Positions 32,178 through 41,197 of a stretch of DNA of 45,627 nucleotides are shown one piece after another (position 1 is the first letter of the stretch; each line of letters opens with the position of its first letter). A program made the translations under genes and the position numbers. The stretch spans positions 1-45,627 of the forward strand of contig CACZXG010000015.1 in NCBI GenBank assembly GCA_902785055.1. The letters run 5' to 3'. The stretch is from an uncultured Lachnospiraceae bacterium. GTDB lineage: Bacteria; Bacillota; Clostridia; Lachnospirales; Lachnospiraceae. Under the pieces are notes generated by a model. The model was given only the letters and a program-made list of their open reading frames with translations. It had not been told where the DNA came from and made no database searches.

Positions 32178-34772
32178 ATGAAACGCTTACATCCTATTGC
32201 ACTTGTTACACTGTGTATCAGCATCGTTTTCAGCAATGTGCCGGCTTATGCGGCAGAAACCGCACAGGAAAACACTGCAGCGGAAGTGATGGCAGCGGAG
32301 CAAGATATTGCGGGCGAAAATGTCGAGGATGAAGCTCCACAAAACGCAGAAGATACTGACGAAACCGGAACTATGCAAGGCGCAGAAATTATTGACGAAA
32401 CTGAGGATGTGACAGCTGCAGAAGCCACAAATGAAACCACTGAGGATACTGCAGAAACCACAGAAGACGCAGTAACGACTGATGCCGCCGCGGCAGAAGA
32501 AACAGCCGCCGACGCAACTACTGAAATCGCCGCTGCAGACGAAAACGCGACAGCTGCCACAACAGAGGCTGCCGCAACGGATGAAGCCATCGCGGGAGCG
32601 ACCGCCACCGAGGCGGCAGATGAAGTTGTCGCGACAGAAGCTGGGGAAGCAGAGGAAGCCGCCGCGGCTGCCGTCACAGCAGAAGCCACAGTGGCAGAGG
32701 AAGCTGCAGCAGAGGAAGCCGCAGCAGAAATTGCCGACAGCGCCGCGCAGGAATCCCAGCATGCTGCTGCGCCCGCTCTTCAGTCGGTCGCGGGTGCTGT
32801 GGAGGAAAAGGTCGCGCAGATGAAGCTGGAAGTGATCGACTATCTTGACGAGGGGTTCGGCGACGGCCAGATGCTGTCCAGTGGGGGAAGCAGACTGCTG
32901 ATCGATACTTATTCGCAGGGCTCCTGGAACGTGCTTGATTCCTGGCTGAACGACAAGAAGTATATGGATTTTGACATATATATCAGCCATTATCACGGCG
33001 ATCACATGGGAAATGTGGAGAACATCCTTAATGACGGCAAGTATAAGGTGAATAAGCTTTATCTTCCTGATTATGGATATATGACCGGCTCCAGCAGCTA
33101 TATGAGTGACTACAGAAGTGAGTGCGAGAGCATGATGAGAACCGCCAGTTCCAAAGGTGTGGAGATCGTACAGCTGGTGAGGGATTCCATCTTTACGGTT
33201 GGGGATGTTCTTGCGGAGGTGCTTTGGGGGGCTGAGTATGAGGACGACAGCCATGATACGCACTACATCAACAATAATTCACTGGTGACAAGGTTTACCT
33301 GCGGCAATACGCGATATTTGAACGCGGGAGACATCGAAGTGGCTACAGAATTTGAGATGCTGGAAGCCGGGGTGGATCTGTCTGCGGATATCTGCAAGCT
33401 CAGTCACCACGGGGGAGACACCAGCAATACGTATGATTTTCTGGAGGCGGTCGGCGCAGAGTTCTATTATTACAATTACTGCGGGGATACGCCGTCCACG
33501 TTTTCTCCTAAAGATTCATGGACATACTGGTCTGTGCACGATGCGCAGGAACTTGGAAATGTGGCGAGTGTACGCTATAACGGGAATATCACATACGGTG
33601 TTTATGACGACGTGATCTCCCAGGAGCTTGAGCGCAACTGCACGACGCAGACTATTTACCTCTATGATCCTGACGACCCGAGCAAACTCAGGGGAATCGT
33701 GACGCAGGATTTCAACAAGGCGGCGACAAAATATATCGATGACCGCGCCTATGGCGGCTATGATTATTCGATGACATTGAGAGAGAACTCCTATGCGGAG
33801 GACGGCTGGCTCATAGGTAATGGGGATACGCAGTATTATTACAGGGATAATGAGCCTGTTACGGGATGGCTCGAAGATGGCGGGTCAAAATATTACATGA
33901 ACCCGGACACAGCCAAAAAGGAAACGGGCTGGCTGACCCTGGATCCTGACACTTATTTCTTTGATGAAACGGGCAGAATGCAGACCGGTTTTGTGAAGAT
34001 CGGAACGGCGGTTCATCATTTTGATGAGCAGGGGCGCCAGACCAAGACCGGCTGGAAGAAAATCGATGGAAATTGGTACTATTTTGGCGAGTATAACAAG
34101 CTGGCGCTGGGCGTTCATGCGGTCGGCGGGAAGAAATATCTCTTTGACTGGAGAACGGGCATCCTGCAGACCGGTGTGGTATGGCAGGGGAGCAGGCTGT
34201 ATTTTGCCGACGGTTCGGGAGTTGTGTATCCGGCAGGATGGACCAAGTACAACGGCAGCTGGTATTATCTTGACGGCAACGGAAGAGCGGCGATCGGCTG
34301 GCAGAAGGTTTCCGGGAAGTGGTATTTAATGAACAGCAGCGGCGTCATGCAGACCGGCTGGCAGCTGACCGGCGGCAAGTGGTACTACCTGGACGCCAGC
34401 GGGGCAATGAAGACCGGCTGGCAGAAGATCGATGGCAAATGGTATTACATGACCAGCAGCGGAGCAATGAAGACCGGCTGGCAGCGGATCGATGGCAAAT
34501 GGTATTACCTTGACAGTAAAGGCGTGATGCAGACCGGCTGGCATCTTCTCGGCGGCAAGTGGTACTACATGGACGTCTACGGGGTAATGAAGACCGGCTG
34601 GCAGAAAATTGACGGTGACTGGTATTACATGACCGGCGGCGGAGCAATGAAGACCGGCTGGCAGAGAATCGACGGCAAATGGTATTATCGGCGGCAAATG
34701 GTTTTACCTGGACGGAAGCGGAGCGATGGCAACCGGATGGCGTACGATCGGCGGCAGAAGGTATTACTTTAA
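32178..34772 (+). CDS. Secreted Pce-like metallo-beta-lactamase-fold protein with choline-binding-type repeats (3' end frameshifted)
   Basis: The product has a signal peptide (1-27, ending PAYAAE), a ~175-residue Ala/Glu/Thr low-complexity stalk, then a metallo-beta-lactamase fold: HYHGDHMGN (H271, H273, D275, H276), D385 in NAGDIE and LSHHGGD (H410). From residue ~540 there are about 12 repeats of the TGWQKIDGKWYYM type that bind wall choline or similar groups. This order matches pneumococcal phosphocholine esterase Pce/CbpE, so removal of substituents from surface polymers is plausible. The ATG at 32178 follows AGAGGGG. Near 34686 the repeat frame is lost and translation ends with 27 unrelated residues. 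Confidence 0.88.
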   Translation: MKRLHPIALVTLCISIVFSNVPAYAAETAQENTAAEVMAAEQDIAGENVEDEAPQNAEDTDETGTMQGAEIIDETEDVTAAEATNETTEDTAETTEDAVTTDAAAAEETAADATTEIAAADENATAATTEAAATDEAIAGATATEAADEVVATEAGEAEEAAAAAVTAEATVAEEAAAEEAAAEIADSAAQESQHAAAPALQSVAGAVEEKVAQMKLEVIDYLDEGFGDGQMLSSGGSRLLIDTYSQGSWNVLDSWLNDKKYMDFDIYISHYHGDHMGNVENILNDGKYKVNKLYLPDYGYMTGSSSYMSDYRSECESMMRTASSKGVEIVQLVRDSIFTVGDVLAEVLWGAEYEDDSHDTHYINNNSLVTRFTCGNTRYLNAGDIEVATEFEMLEAGVDLSADICKLSHHGGDTSNTYDFLEAVGAEFYYYNYCGDTPSTFSPKDSWTYWSVHDAQELGNVASVRYNGNITYGVYDDVISQELERNCTTQTIYLYDPDDPSKLRGIVTQDFNKAATKYIDDRAYGGYDYSMTLRENSYAEDGWLIGNGDTQYYYRDNEPVTGWLEDGGSKYYMNPDTAKKETGWLTLDPDTYFFDETGRMQTGFVKIGTAVHHFDEQGRQTKTGWKKIDGNWYYFGEYNKLALGVHAVGGKKYLFDWRTGILQTGVVWQGSRLYFADGSGVVYPAGWTKYNGSWYYLDGNGRAAIGWQKVSGKWYLMNSSGVMQTGWQLTGGKWYYLDASGAMKTGWQKIDGKWYYMTSSGAMKTGWQRIDGKWYYLDSKGVMQTGWHLLGGKWYYMDVYGVMKTGWQKIDGDWYYMTGGGAMKTGWQRIDGKWYYRRQMVLPGRKRSDGNRMAYDRRQKVLL

Positions 34773-34797
34773 CAGTTCCGGTGTGTGGGTCAAATAG
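34687..34797 (+). pseudogene. Out-of-frame last choline-binding repeats
   Basis: In the +1 frame, bases 34687-34797 encode IGGKWFYLDGSGAMATGW, then RTIGGRRYYFNSSGVWVK and stop, clearly the original C-terminus of the upstream protein. The two frames meet where GGCAAATGG occurs twice about 19 bases apart, as expected of an unequal deletion between repeats. Confidence 0.85.
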
Positions 34798-34849
34798 TAA
34801 ATGATATTAAAACGGCGGTATCAGGAAGCCTGACGGGCGGAGGCTGGCT

Positions 34850-35686
34850 ATGGAGAAGAGAAAACAATTTCTATATGCGCTGATCGCTTCAGCAGTGGTC
34901 ACCGCTCTGATCGGAGCGGGCATCCTGCGGAGGGTGGACCGGATGTTCTACATCCCCTACACGGGCCGTCCGGGCAACTATTATGACGGCGTTTCGATCG
35001 CCCGGCTCATCAGAGGCGAGGTGCCGGCCGATTACTGGGCGGGGCGCATCGTGCTGATCGGTCCTTATGCGGCGGCACTTCAGGACGCCTACTTTACGCC
35101 GATTGACAAGGGCGAGCAGATGTACGGCGTGGAGATCCAGGCCAATATAATCCAGAGCTTTCTGGATAACAATTCCAAAAAAGAGATTCCCGAAGCACCT
35201 CAGATTGCCTTTCTGTTTGTGCTTTGCGCGGCAGCTTTAGCGCTGTTTCTGCATCAGGAGGTTCTGCCGGCGAGCCTGAGTGCAGGCGCGCTGTCAGCCC
35301 TGTGCCTTGCATGCGCAGTCAATCTTTATGATGCCGGCTTTGTCACACATCCGCTGTGGGGAGCTGTCGGTGTGGCGGCGGTCTATGTTTTGGCAATGGC
35401 GGCTCACTATGTGAGGACTGTTCGGGAGAGGCAGGCGCTCGCACTTGAGAAGGAGAGGATCGGAGCTGAGTTGGAACTGGCATACCGCATTCAGACAAGC
35501 GCGCTGCCCAAGGAGTTCCCCGAGCAGAAGGAATTCGGTGTGTACGCGTCGATGACTCCGGCCAAAATGGTCGGCGGCGACTTCTACGACTTCTTCATGA
35601 TCGACGAGGGGCATCTGGGGCTGGTCATTGCTGACGTTTCAGGAAAAGGTGTGCCGGCAGCCCTGCTCATGATGGTCTCCTTATAA
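34850..35686 (+). pseudogene. Truncated CHASE2-SpoIIE (PP2C) phosphatase
   Basis: The 278-residue frame begins with a membrane helix that passes into only the last third of a CHASE2-like sensor (GRIVLIGPYAAALQDAYFTPI, MYGVEIQANIIQSFL). Three membrane helices and the start of a SpoIIE/RsbU phosphatase domain follow (IQTSALPKEFP, VGGDFYDFFMIDEGHLGLVIADVSGKG). It stops after ALLMMVSL, where the intact paralogue at 37303 continues for ~170 residues with the later catalytic aspartates. Both an internal deletion in the sensor and loss of the 3' half seem to have occurred. CGGAGG precedes the ATG, so a product may be made, but it should be inactive as a phosphatase. Confidence 0.8.
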
Positions 35687-35693
35687 GAATAGG

Positions 35694-36683
35694 ATGACAG
35701 AAATGGACAACAGAACCAAAAAAATCATATCGATCGGTGCAGCCGCCGTAGGTGCTGCAGCCGGCGCGGGCGCGGCAGCCTGCATGAATTCGGAACAGCT
35801 TTTCGCCATCGGGATCAGAAAATCCTTCAAGAAAAACGACGACAAGCGAGACCGTGGTCTTACAGCGCCTGAGGATGTGACACGCGTGACGGATCTGGCC
35901 TACGGAGACGACCCTGAACAGGTCCTTGATATCTACTATCCTGCGGGGACCCGGGAGCCTCTGCCTGTCATCGTAAGCGTTCACGGCGGAGCCTATGTGT
36001 ACGGCGATAAAAATCTGTATCAGTACTACTGCATGGGCCTGGCTCAGAAGGGTTTCACTGTAGTGAATTTCAGCTATAGACTTGCGCCAAAACATAAATT
36101 CCCTGATCAGCTGTGTGACATCAACGCCGTAATGCAGTTTGTCTGTGCGCATGCAGGAGATCATTTTTACGGTCCGAGGTATGCCGGCGATTACTTCTGC
36201 GATCCGGACAATGTCTTCTTCGTCGGAGATTCGGCGGGAGCGCAGATGGCAAATCAATATCTGACAGCGGTGACTAATCCGGAGTACGCTGCGCTTCTAG
36301 GCCTTGAGATCCCTGTCTTTACAGTACGGGCAGCTGCACTTAACTGCGGCATGTACAAGTTGGATCCGGTTCGGGAGAAAATGCTGATCCGCTGCTATCT
36401 GGGCAGCAAAGTGTCAGCCGATTCGGAGGAAATGGACGTCCTCAGTCACATGACCGGCGCATTTCCGCCAACCTTCATCATGACATCAACAGGCGACTTC
36501 CTTCGCGCGAATGCAGCGCCCCTGGGCGATCACCTCACCGGCCTCGGCGTCGAAAACGAAGTCCACGTCTATGGTGAGGAAGTCGAGCCGCTGGGGCATG
36601 TCTTCCACTGTGATATGCGCAATTCCTACGCAGCAGCATGCAACGAAGAAGAGTGCGAATTCTTCCGCAAGCATCTGGCCTGA
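35694..36683 (+). CDS. Alpha/beta hydrolase (esterase/lipase family)
   Basis: This 329-residue hydrolase of the hormone-sensitive-lipase/BD-FAE type has the oxyanion motif SVHGGAYVYG, SYRLAPKHKFP, nucleophile elbow GDSAG (S180), an acid in TSTGDFLRA and the histidine in PLGHVFH. The N-terminus has an Ala/Gly-rich hydrophobic stretch (IGAAAVGAAAGAGAAACM, about 12-30) that may anchor it. It probably hydrolyses a carboxylic ester; the substrate is unknown. It starts 7 bases after the truncated phosphatase stop. A second ATG at 35703 is possible. Confidence 0.88.
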   Translation: MTEMDNRTKKIISIGAAAVGAAAGAGAAACMNSEQLFAIGIRKSFKKNDDKRDRGLTAPEDVTRVTDLAYGDDPEQVLDIYYPAGTREPLPVIVSVHGGAYVYGDKNLYQYYCMGLAQKGFTVVNFSYRLAPKHKFPDQLCDINAVMQFVCAHAGDHFYGPRYAGDYFCDPDNVFFVGDSAGAQMANQYLTAVTNPEYAALLGLEIPVFTVRAAALNCGMYKLDPVREKMLIRCYLGSKVSADSEEMDVLSHMTGAFPPTFIMTSTGDFLRANAAPLGDHLTGLGVENEVHVYGEEVEPLGHVFHCDMRNSYAAACNEEECEFFRKHLA

Positions 36684-36717
36684 TACAAAGATACTTTTCT
36701 TTCAATGAGGTACAAAC

Positions 36718-37011
36718 ATGGACGAGCGGGAGAGAATAACCGAAGAATTAATAAAGCAACTGGTCAAGATGGGCTATCCGGCTGAATTCGGCGCCGCGAT
36801 AGCGAACAACCTGCGCACAGAGAAAACTATGAGCCGTATGATCCGCTATCTGCGCAACGCCAACCCACGGAGCGCCGAAGAAATCGCGGACGAAATGCTG
36901 GCGATCATGGAAGACCGCAACCGCTGGATACAGAAAAAGGAAGCCGAGTACTACAATGCAAAGTACAATGAGATGTTATTCAACGGCCTGGACGTAGAGA
37001 ACGAGGAGTAA
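36718..37011 (+). CDS. Small conserved-looking hypothetical protein
   Basis: This 97-residue, charged, all-helical protein starts MDERERITEELIKQLV, with MGYPAEFGAAIANNLRTEKTM and RMIRYLRNANPRSAEEIADEM in the middle. I cannot name its family; similar short proteins occur in Clostridia as far as I recall. It has no signal peptide or metal motif. The ATG follows AATGAGG, 34 bases after the esterase. Confidence 0.75.
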   Translation: MDERERITEELIKQLVKMGYPAEFGAAIANNLRTEKTMSRMIRYLRNANPRSAEEIADEMLAIMEDRNRWIQKKEAEYYNAKYNEMLFNGLDVENEE

Positions 37012-37120
37012 GAAGATTCACTGTTTAGAAATTGATGTACCTAATAAAATAGGTATAATAAAAATGTGAAGCACCGGCATATCCCGTGCGAAAAGTAAAT
37101 GAAAGAAGTTTAAGAAGCTA

Positions 37121-37305
37121 ATGTCCAGTAATATAGAGAAGGTCAAGTCCATATTAAGAGTCCCGGGATCGCGGCGCTGGATATCTGCGACTATACGCTG
37201 CATATCGAGGAAGGCGTGATGAGCCGGAAAGAGTAGGCATTTAGAGGGTGTGATGAGCCGGAAGGAACAGGCGAAGGACATCAAACAGACGAGGAATAAG
37301 GCATG
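37121..37305 (+). pseudogene. Gene remnant with duplicated 3' end before phosphatase
   Basis: ATG at 37121 opens MSSNIEKVKSILRV, but that frame soon degenerates. Another frame reads SPGIAALDICDYTLHIEEGV, then MSRKE and stop. A third gives GVMSRKEQAKDIKQTRNKA, whose TGA overlaps the phosphatase ATG (ATGA). GTGATGAGCCGGAA occurs at 37216 and 37250. This looks like the ends of a lost gene, with a 34-bp tandem duplication at its 3' end, once coupled to the phosphatase. Function unknown. Confidence 0.5.
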
Positions 37306-39468
37306 AAAACTTTTAAAAACCTGGTCATAGGCGGAATTGAGAATAAGGTGGTCAATCTGATCCTGGTCACGATCATTGTGATCTCTGCTGCTTTCATGGG
37401 AATGAGCCTGTATCAGAACAAAATGCTGGAGGACATCAATGCAGAGACGATCAGCAAACAGGAGCAGGCGCTGACGGATATCACGAACGGGATCATGAAC
37501 GATATCGTGAACCAGAGCATGGACCAGACCACGGAGCTTAAGGCGCAGATGGCGGACGAGGTCTTCCATAATCTTGCAGTTCGAGTGGAAATGATGGGCG
37601 AATATGCGGGAAAACTGTTCCGGGATCCTTCTTCAGTCGGGCGCGAGGAGTACGCGGCGCCGGATAAGTCACAGGACGGCCAGCTCGTATGCCAGACGAT
37701 CCTGGCGGACGATGTCAATGAGGAGGAGATTGCGGATAGGATCGGTCTTGCTGCCAACATGACAGATATGATGACTACTCTTTTCGGTTCTAACGCGGAC
37801 ACGAATTCGTGCTTTATCGCTCTGCCGGAAGGAGCTTTTCTGGTTGTGGACGACCGCTCGGCTTCGAAGTTCTCGGAGAGCGGCGAGCGCGTGATCTACG
37901 ACTGCAGGACCCGCCCGTGGTATCAGCAGGCGGTCGAGAAGGAGAGTCTTATCTTCACGGATGTGGAGGTGGATGCTTTTACCGGCGATATAGGGATCGT
38001 ATGCGCGATGCCCGTCTACGCGAACGGTGAACTTGTGGCGGTCGTCGGATCCGACCTGTTCCTGAACTCGATGAATGAATCGATCCAGTCCTCTGAGGCA
38101 AACGGCGGCTTTGAGTGTGTGATCAACAGCGCCGGGCACGTAGTGCTCTCGCCCAAAGAGAGCGGTCCTTTCCGCGCGGTGGAATCCGCGAACGCCACGG
38201 ACCTGCGCTCAAGTTCAAACAGCGAACTGGCCGCGATGATCACAGACGCATTAAAGGACAACACCGGCGTGCGGCTGGTCCACATGGACGACGGAACTTA
38301 CTATATGGCCGGCTCGCCGATCGGTTCGCTCGGATGGACGCTGCTCTATGTTTTTGACCAGGCGATGGCGGACAAGCCCGCTGAAATGCTGACTTCCAGC
38401 TATCAGGAGATCCAGGAAGGAGCCGGATCCGCGTATCTTGCCAAAATGGCGAGGATCAGGACAACGATGAGGGTGATCTATTTTGCCATTGTGATCCTGG
38501 CACTCGCTTCGGCGATCATCCTGGGCAAAAAGATCGTACGGCCTCTGAACCTGATCACGAAGAGGATCGCGAATCTGAGCGAGACTAACCTGGAATTCAC
38601 GATGGAAGACGAGTACCGCACGGACGATGAGATAGAAGTGCTGGCGGAATCTTTTGCCAAATTATCGCACAGGACAGTGGAATACGTGGGAGAGGTGCGG
38701 CGTGTCACCGCGGAGAAGGAGAGGATCGGCACGGAGCTGCACATGGCCAACCAGATCCAGGAGAGCATGCTGCCCAGTATTTTCCCTGCTTTCCCGGAGC
38801 GCAGAGAGTTCGACATTTACGCTGTGATGGATCCGGCCAGAGAGGTCGGCGGCGACTTCTACGATTTCTTCCTTATTGATAAGGATCATCTGTGCATGGT
38901 GATCGCGGATGTCAGCGGCAAGGGTATCCCCGCAGCGCTGTTCATGATGATCTCCAAGATCATTATCCAGAGCTGCGCAATGCTCGGAAGGGGCGCGGGC
39001 GAGATCCTCACTAAGACGAACGAGGCGCTGTGCTCCAACAACAGGATGGAAATGTTCGTTACAGTGTGGATCGGAATTCTGGAAATCAGCACCGGCAAGC
39101 TCAAGGCAGCTAACGCGGGCCACGAGTACCCGGCGATCAAGACCGGAAATAAGTTCGAGCTTCTCAAGGACAGGCACGGGCTGGTCATTGGCGCAATGCC
39201 CGGTATTGTTTACAAAGAATATGAACTGGATCTTAAGCCCGGCGACAAGCTTTTCCTGTATACGGACGGCGTAGCGGAGGCGACGAGAGCAGGTGAAGAG
39301 CTCTTTGGCACGAAGAGAATGCTCGACGCCCTGAACCAGGATCCGGACGCGGAGCCCGAAATGCTTCTTGTTAATGTGCGCCGGGCAGTGGATGAGTTCG
39401 TCGGAGACGACGAGCAGTTTGACGACCTGACAATGCTGGCAATTGAGTACAAGGGACCGGAGGCTTGA
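37303..39468 (+). CDS. Membrane sensor Ser/Thr phosphatase: dCache - HAMP - SpoIIE (RsbU-like)
   Basis: This 721-residue protein has membrane helix 1 (about 17-35), a ~340-residue external sensor resembling dCache (VIYDCRTRPWYQQAVEKESLIFTDVEVD, then GDIGIVCAMPVYANGELVAVVG), helix 2 (about 385-405), a HAMP region and coiled coil (406-490) and a C-terminal PP2C/SpoIIE domain. The last shows VGGDFYDFF, VIADVSGKGIPAALFM, LYTDGVAEA and DDLTMLAIEY, with catalytic aspartates present. It should dephosphorylate a Ser/Thr-phosphorylated anti-sigma antagonist, but no such partner is in the window. A truncated paralogue lies at 34850. Confidence 0.93.
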   Translation: MKTFKNLVIGGIENKVVNLILVTIIVISAAFMGMSLYQNKMLEDINAETISKQEQALTDITNGIMNDIVNQSMDQTTELKAQMADEVFHNLAVRVEMMGEYAGKLFRDPSSVGREEYAAPDKSQDGQLVCQTILADDVNEEEIADRIGLAANMTDMMTTLFGSNADTNSCFIALPEGAFLVVDDRSASKFSESGERVIYDCRTRPWYQQAVEKESLIFTDVEVDAFTGDIGIVCAMPVYANGELVAVVGSDLFLNSMNESIQSSEANGGFECVINSAGHVVLSPKESGPFRAVESANATDLRSSSNSELAAMITDALKDNTGVRLVHMDDGTYYMAGSPIGSLGWTLLYVFDQAMADKPAEMLTSSYQEIQEGAGSAYLAKMARIRTTMRVIYFAIVILALASAIILGKKIVRPLNLITKRIANLSETNLEFTMEDEYRTDDEIEVLAESFAKLSHRTVEYVGEVRRVTAEKERIGTELHMANQIQESMLPSIFPAFPERREFDIYAVMDPAREVGGDFYDFFLIDKDHLCMVIADVSGKGIPAALFMMISKIIIQSCAMLGRGAGEILTKTNEALCSNNRMEMFVTVWIGILEISTGKLKAANAGHEYPAIKTGNKFELLKDRHGLVIGAMPGIVYKEYELDLKPGDKLFLYTDGVAEATRAGEELFGTKRMLDALNQDPDAEPEMLLVNVRRAVDEFVGDDEQFDDLTMLAIEYKGPEA

Positions 39469-39638
39469 AAAGAGTACTTTCGAAGAAATCAGGCGGCTGC
39501 GGACTGTGGTATATTTTGACCAAATCCCGGGCAAAAAAGGGGAATTCGATTTTTCCTATTTCTAAATCGGCAAAAATTGTATATAGTGTTATCTGAGAAG
39601 GCGTCTCCACCCCGCGCGGAGGAGGGGAGAGGCAGCCA
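39469..39638 (+). other. 5' region upstream of glmS ribozyme
   Basis: This is non-coding. It contains CGATTT/AAATCG flanking an AT-rich loop (about 39548-39576) and TTGTATATAGTG (about 39578-39589), which could hold a -10, but I see no convincing -35. The purine-rich GGAGGAGGGGAGAGG just before the ribozyme is probably leader sequence. Transcription of the glmM operon must start here or upstream. Confidence 0.4.
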
Positions 39639-39794
39639 GCGCCGGGACCGGAAGGTTGACGAGGACAGCAGTTATCGAAATATTCGGCGGATGCTGCTGC
39701 GGCGGGCGCGCCGTCAGAGACAGAGGTAAAAAGCAGAATCAACACTGTAACAGATGCTGTCTCAACGCAGAGCAGGCCGGAAACTTGCGGCCGA
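39639..39794 (+). ncRNA. glmS ribozyme (GlcN6P-activated self-cleaving riboswitch)
   Basis: The conserved glmS ribozyme core is plain: AGCGCC at the cleavage site (cut expected between A39638 and G39639), GGTTGACGAGG, then TTATCGAA-ATA-TTCGGCGG within the CAGCAG/CTGCTG P3 stem. Next come GCCGTCAGAGACAGAGG-TAAAAAGC, AGATGCTGTCTC, and a terminal GGCCG/CGGCC hairpin. Glucosamine-6-phosphate is the cofactor for cleavage, which marks the downstream mRNA for decay. It normally precedes glmS; here it precedes glmM, with nagB and glmS further down the same apparent operon. Confidence 0.95.
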
Positions 39795-39823
39795 TGAAAT
39801 GAATGATTTTTAGGAGGCTTATT

Positions 39824-41173
39824 TTGGGCAAATATTTTGGAACAGACGGTTTTCGCGGAGAGGCAAATGTGGTACTGACTTATGACCATGCGATCAAGAT
39901 CGGCCGTTTTCTGGGCTGGTATTACGGCGCCAGGATCGGCAAGAAAGCCAAGATCGTTATCGGCAAGGACACACGCCGCTCTTCATATATGTTTGAGTAC
40001 GCGCTGTGCACAGGTCTTATGGCATCCGGTGCGGACGCCTATATCATGCATGTCACGACTACGCCGTCCGTATCTTATATAACCAGGACGGATGACTTTG
40101 ACTGCGGCATCATGATCTCCGCATCCCATAACCCTTACTATGACAATGGCATCAAGCTGATGAATTATAACGGCGAGAAGATGGACGAGGCCACGATCCT
40201 TGAGGTCGAGAAGTACATCGACGGCGAGATCCCGGAGATCCCCATGGCCAAGGACAGCGACATCGGCAGGACAGTTGACTATGTCGCGGGCCGCAACCGC
40301 TATATCGGCTATCTGATCTCTTTGTCAAAATACAGTTACAACGGCAAGCGCGTAGGCCTTGACGTCGCGAACGGAGCGGCCTGGACTATTGCGAAGGCGG
40401 TCTTTGACGCGCTGGGCGCCAAGACCTATGTCATGAACAACGATCCCGACGGATTCAACATCAACACGGACTGCGGCTCCACTCACATCGAGCATCTGCA
40501 GAAGTTCGTCAAGGACAACAATCTTGACGTCGGTTTTGCTTATGACGGCGATGCGGACAGATGCCTGTGCGTCGATGAGAAGGGCAACGTTGTCACCGGC
40601 GACCACATCCTGTACATCTACGGCCGCTATATGAAGGAGAGAGGGAAACTCCTCAATAATAAGGTCGTCACAACCGTTATGTCCAACTTCGGCCTCTATA
40701 AGGCACTGGACAAGATCGGGATCGACTATGAGAAGACCAAGGTCGGCGACAAGTATGTCTATGAGAACATGGTGACCTACGGAAACCGCATCGGCGGCGA
40801 GCAGTCCGGCCACATTATCTTCTCAAAATATGCGACTACCGGCGACGGTATTCTGACCAGTATGAAGATCATGGAAGTTATGCTGGCCAAGGACAAACCG
40901 CTGAGCGCTCTGGCAGCGCCTGTGCTCGTATATCCCCAGGTGCTCAAGAACGTGCGCGTAAAGAGCAAACCCGACGCGCAGAATGATCCCGACGTGCAGG
41001 CAGCAGTCGAGAAGGTCGGGAAGGAACTGGGAGATGAAGGCAGGATCCTCGTCCGCGAGTCCGGCACAGAGCCGGTCATCCGCGTTATGGTAGAGGCGGA
41101 CAGTATCGAGACCTGCGAGAAATACGTAGACTATGTCATCGATGTGATCACAAATAAGGGTCACCTCGCGTAA
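39824..41173 (+). CDS. glmM: Phosphoglucosamine mutase GlmM
   Basis: This 449-residue enzyme interconverts glucosamine-6-phosphate and glucosamine-1-phosphate for UDP-GlcNAc and peptidoglycan. Seen: KYFGTDGFRGEAN at the N-terminus, phosphoserine loop MISASHNPYYDNG (S101), metal loop DGDADR (D241, D243, D245), and the phosphate-binding RESGTEPVIRVM near the C-terminus. The TTG at 39824 is chosen because AGGAGG lies just upstream and the family begins at this point; an ATG at 39803 would add seven residues across the ribosome site. It lies about 30 bases after the ribozyme and 24 before nagB. Confidence 0.95.
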   Translation: MGKYFGTDGFRGEANVVLTYDHAIKIGRFLGWYYGARIGKKAKIVIGKDTRRSSYMFEYALCTGLMASGADAYIMHVTTTPSVSYITRTDDFDCGIMISASHNPYYDNGIKLMNYNGEKMDEATILEVEKYIDGEIPEIPMAKDSDIGRTVDYVAGRNRYIGYLISLSKYSYNGKRVGLDVANGAAWTIAKAVFDALGAKTYVMNNDPDGFNINTDCGSTHIEHLQKFVKDNNLDVGFAYDGDADRCLCVDEKGNVVTGDHILYIYGRYMKERGKLLNNKVVTTVMSNFGLYKALDKIGIDYEKTKVGDKYVYENMVTYGNRIGGEQSGHIIFSKYATTGDGILTSMKIMEVMLAKDKPLSALAAPVLVYPQVLKNVRVKSKPDAQNDPDVQAAVEKVGKELGDEGRILVRESGTEPVIRVMVEADSIETCEKYVDYVIDVITNKGHLA

Positions 41174-41197
41174 AACAAATAATAAGGAGAAATAGTA

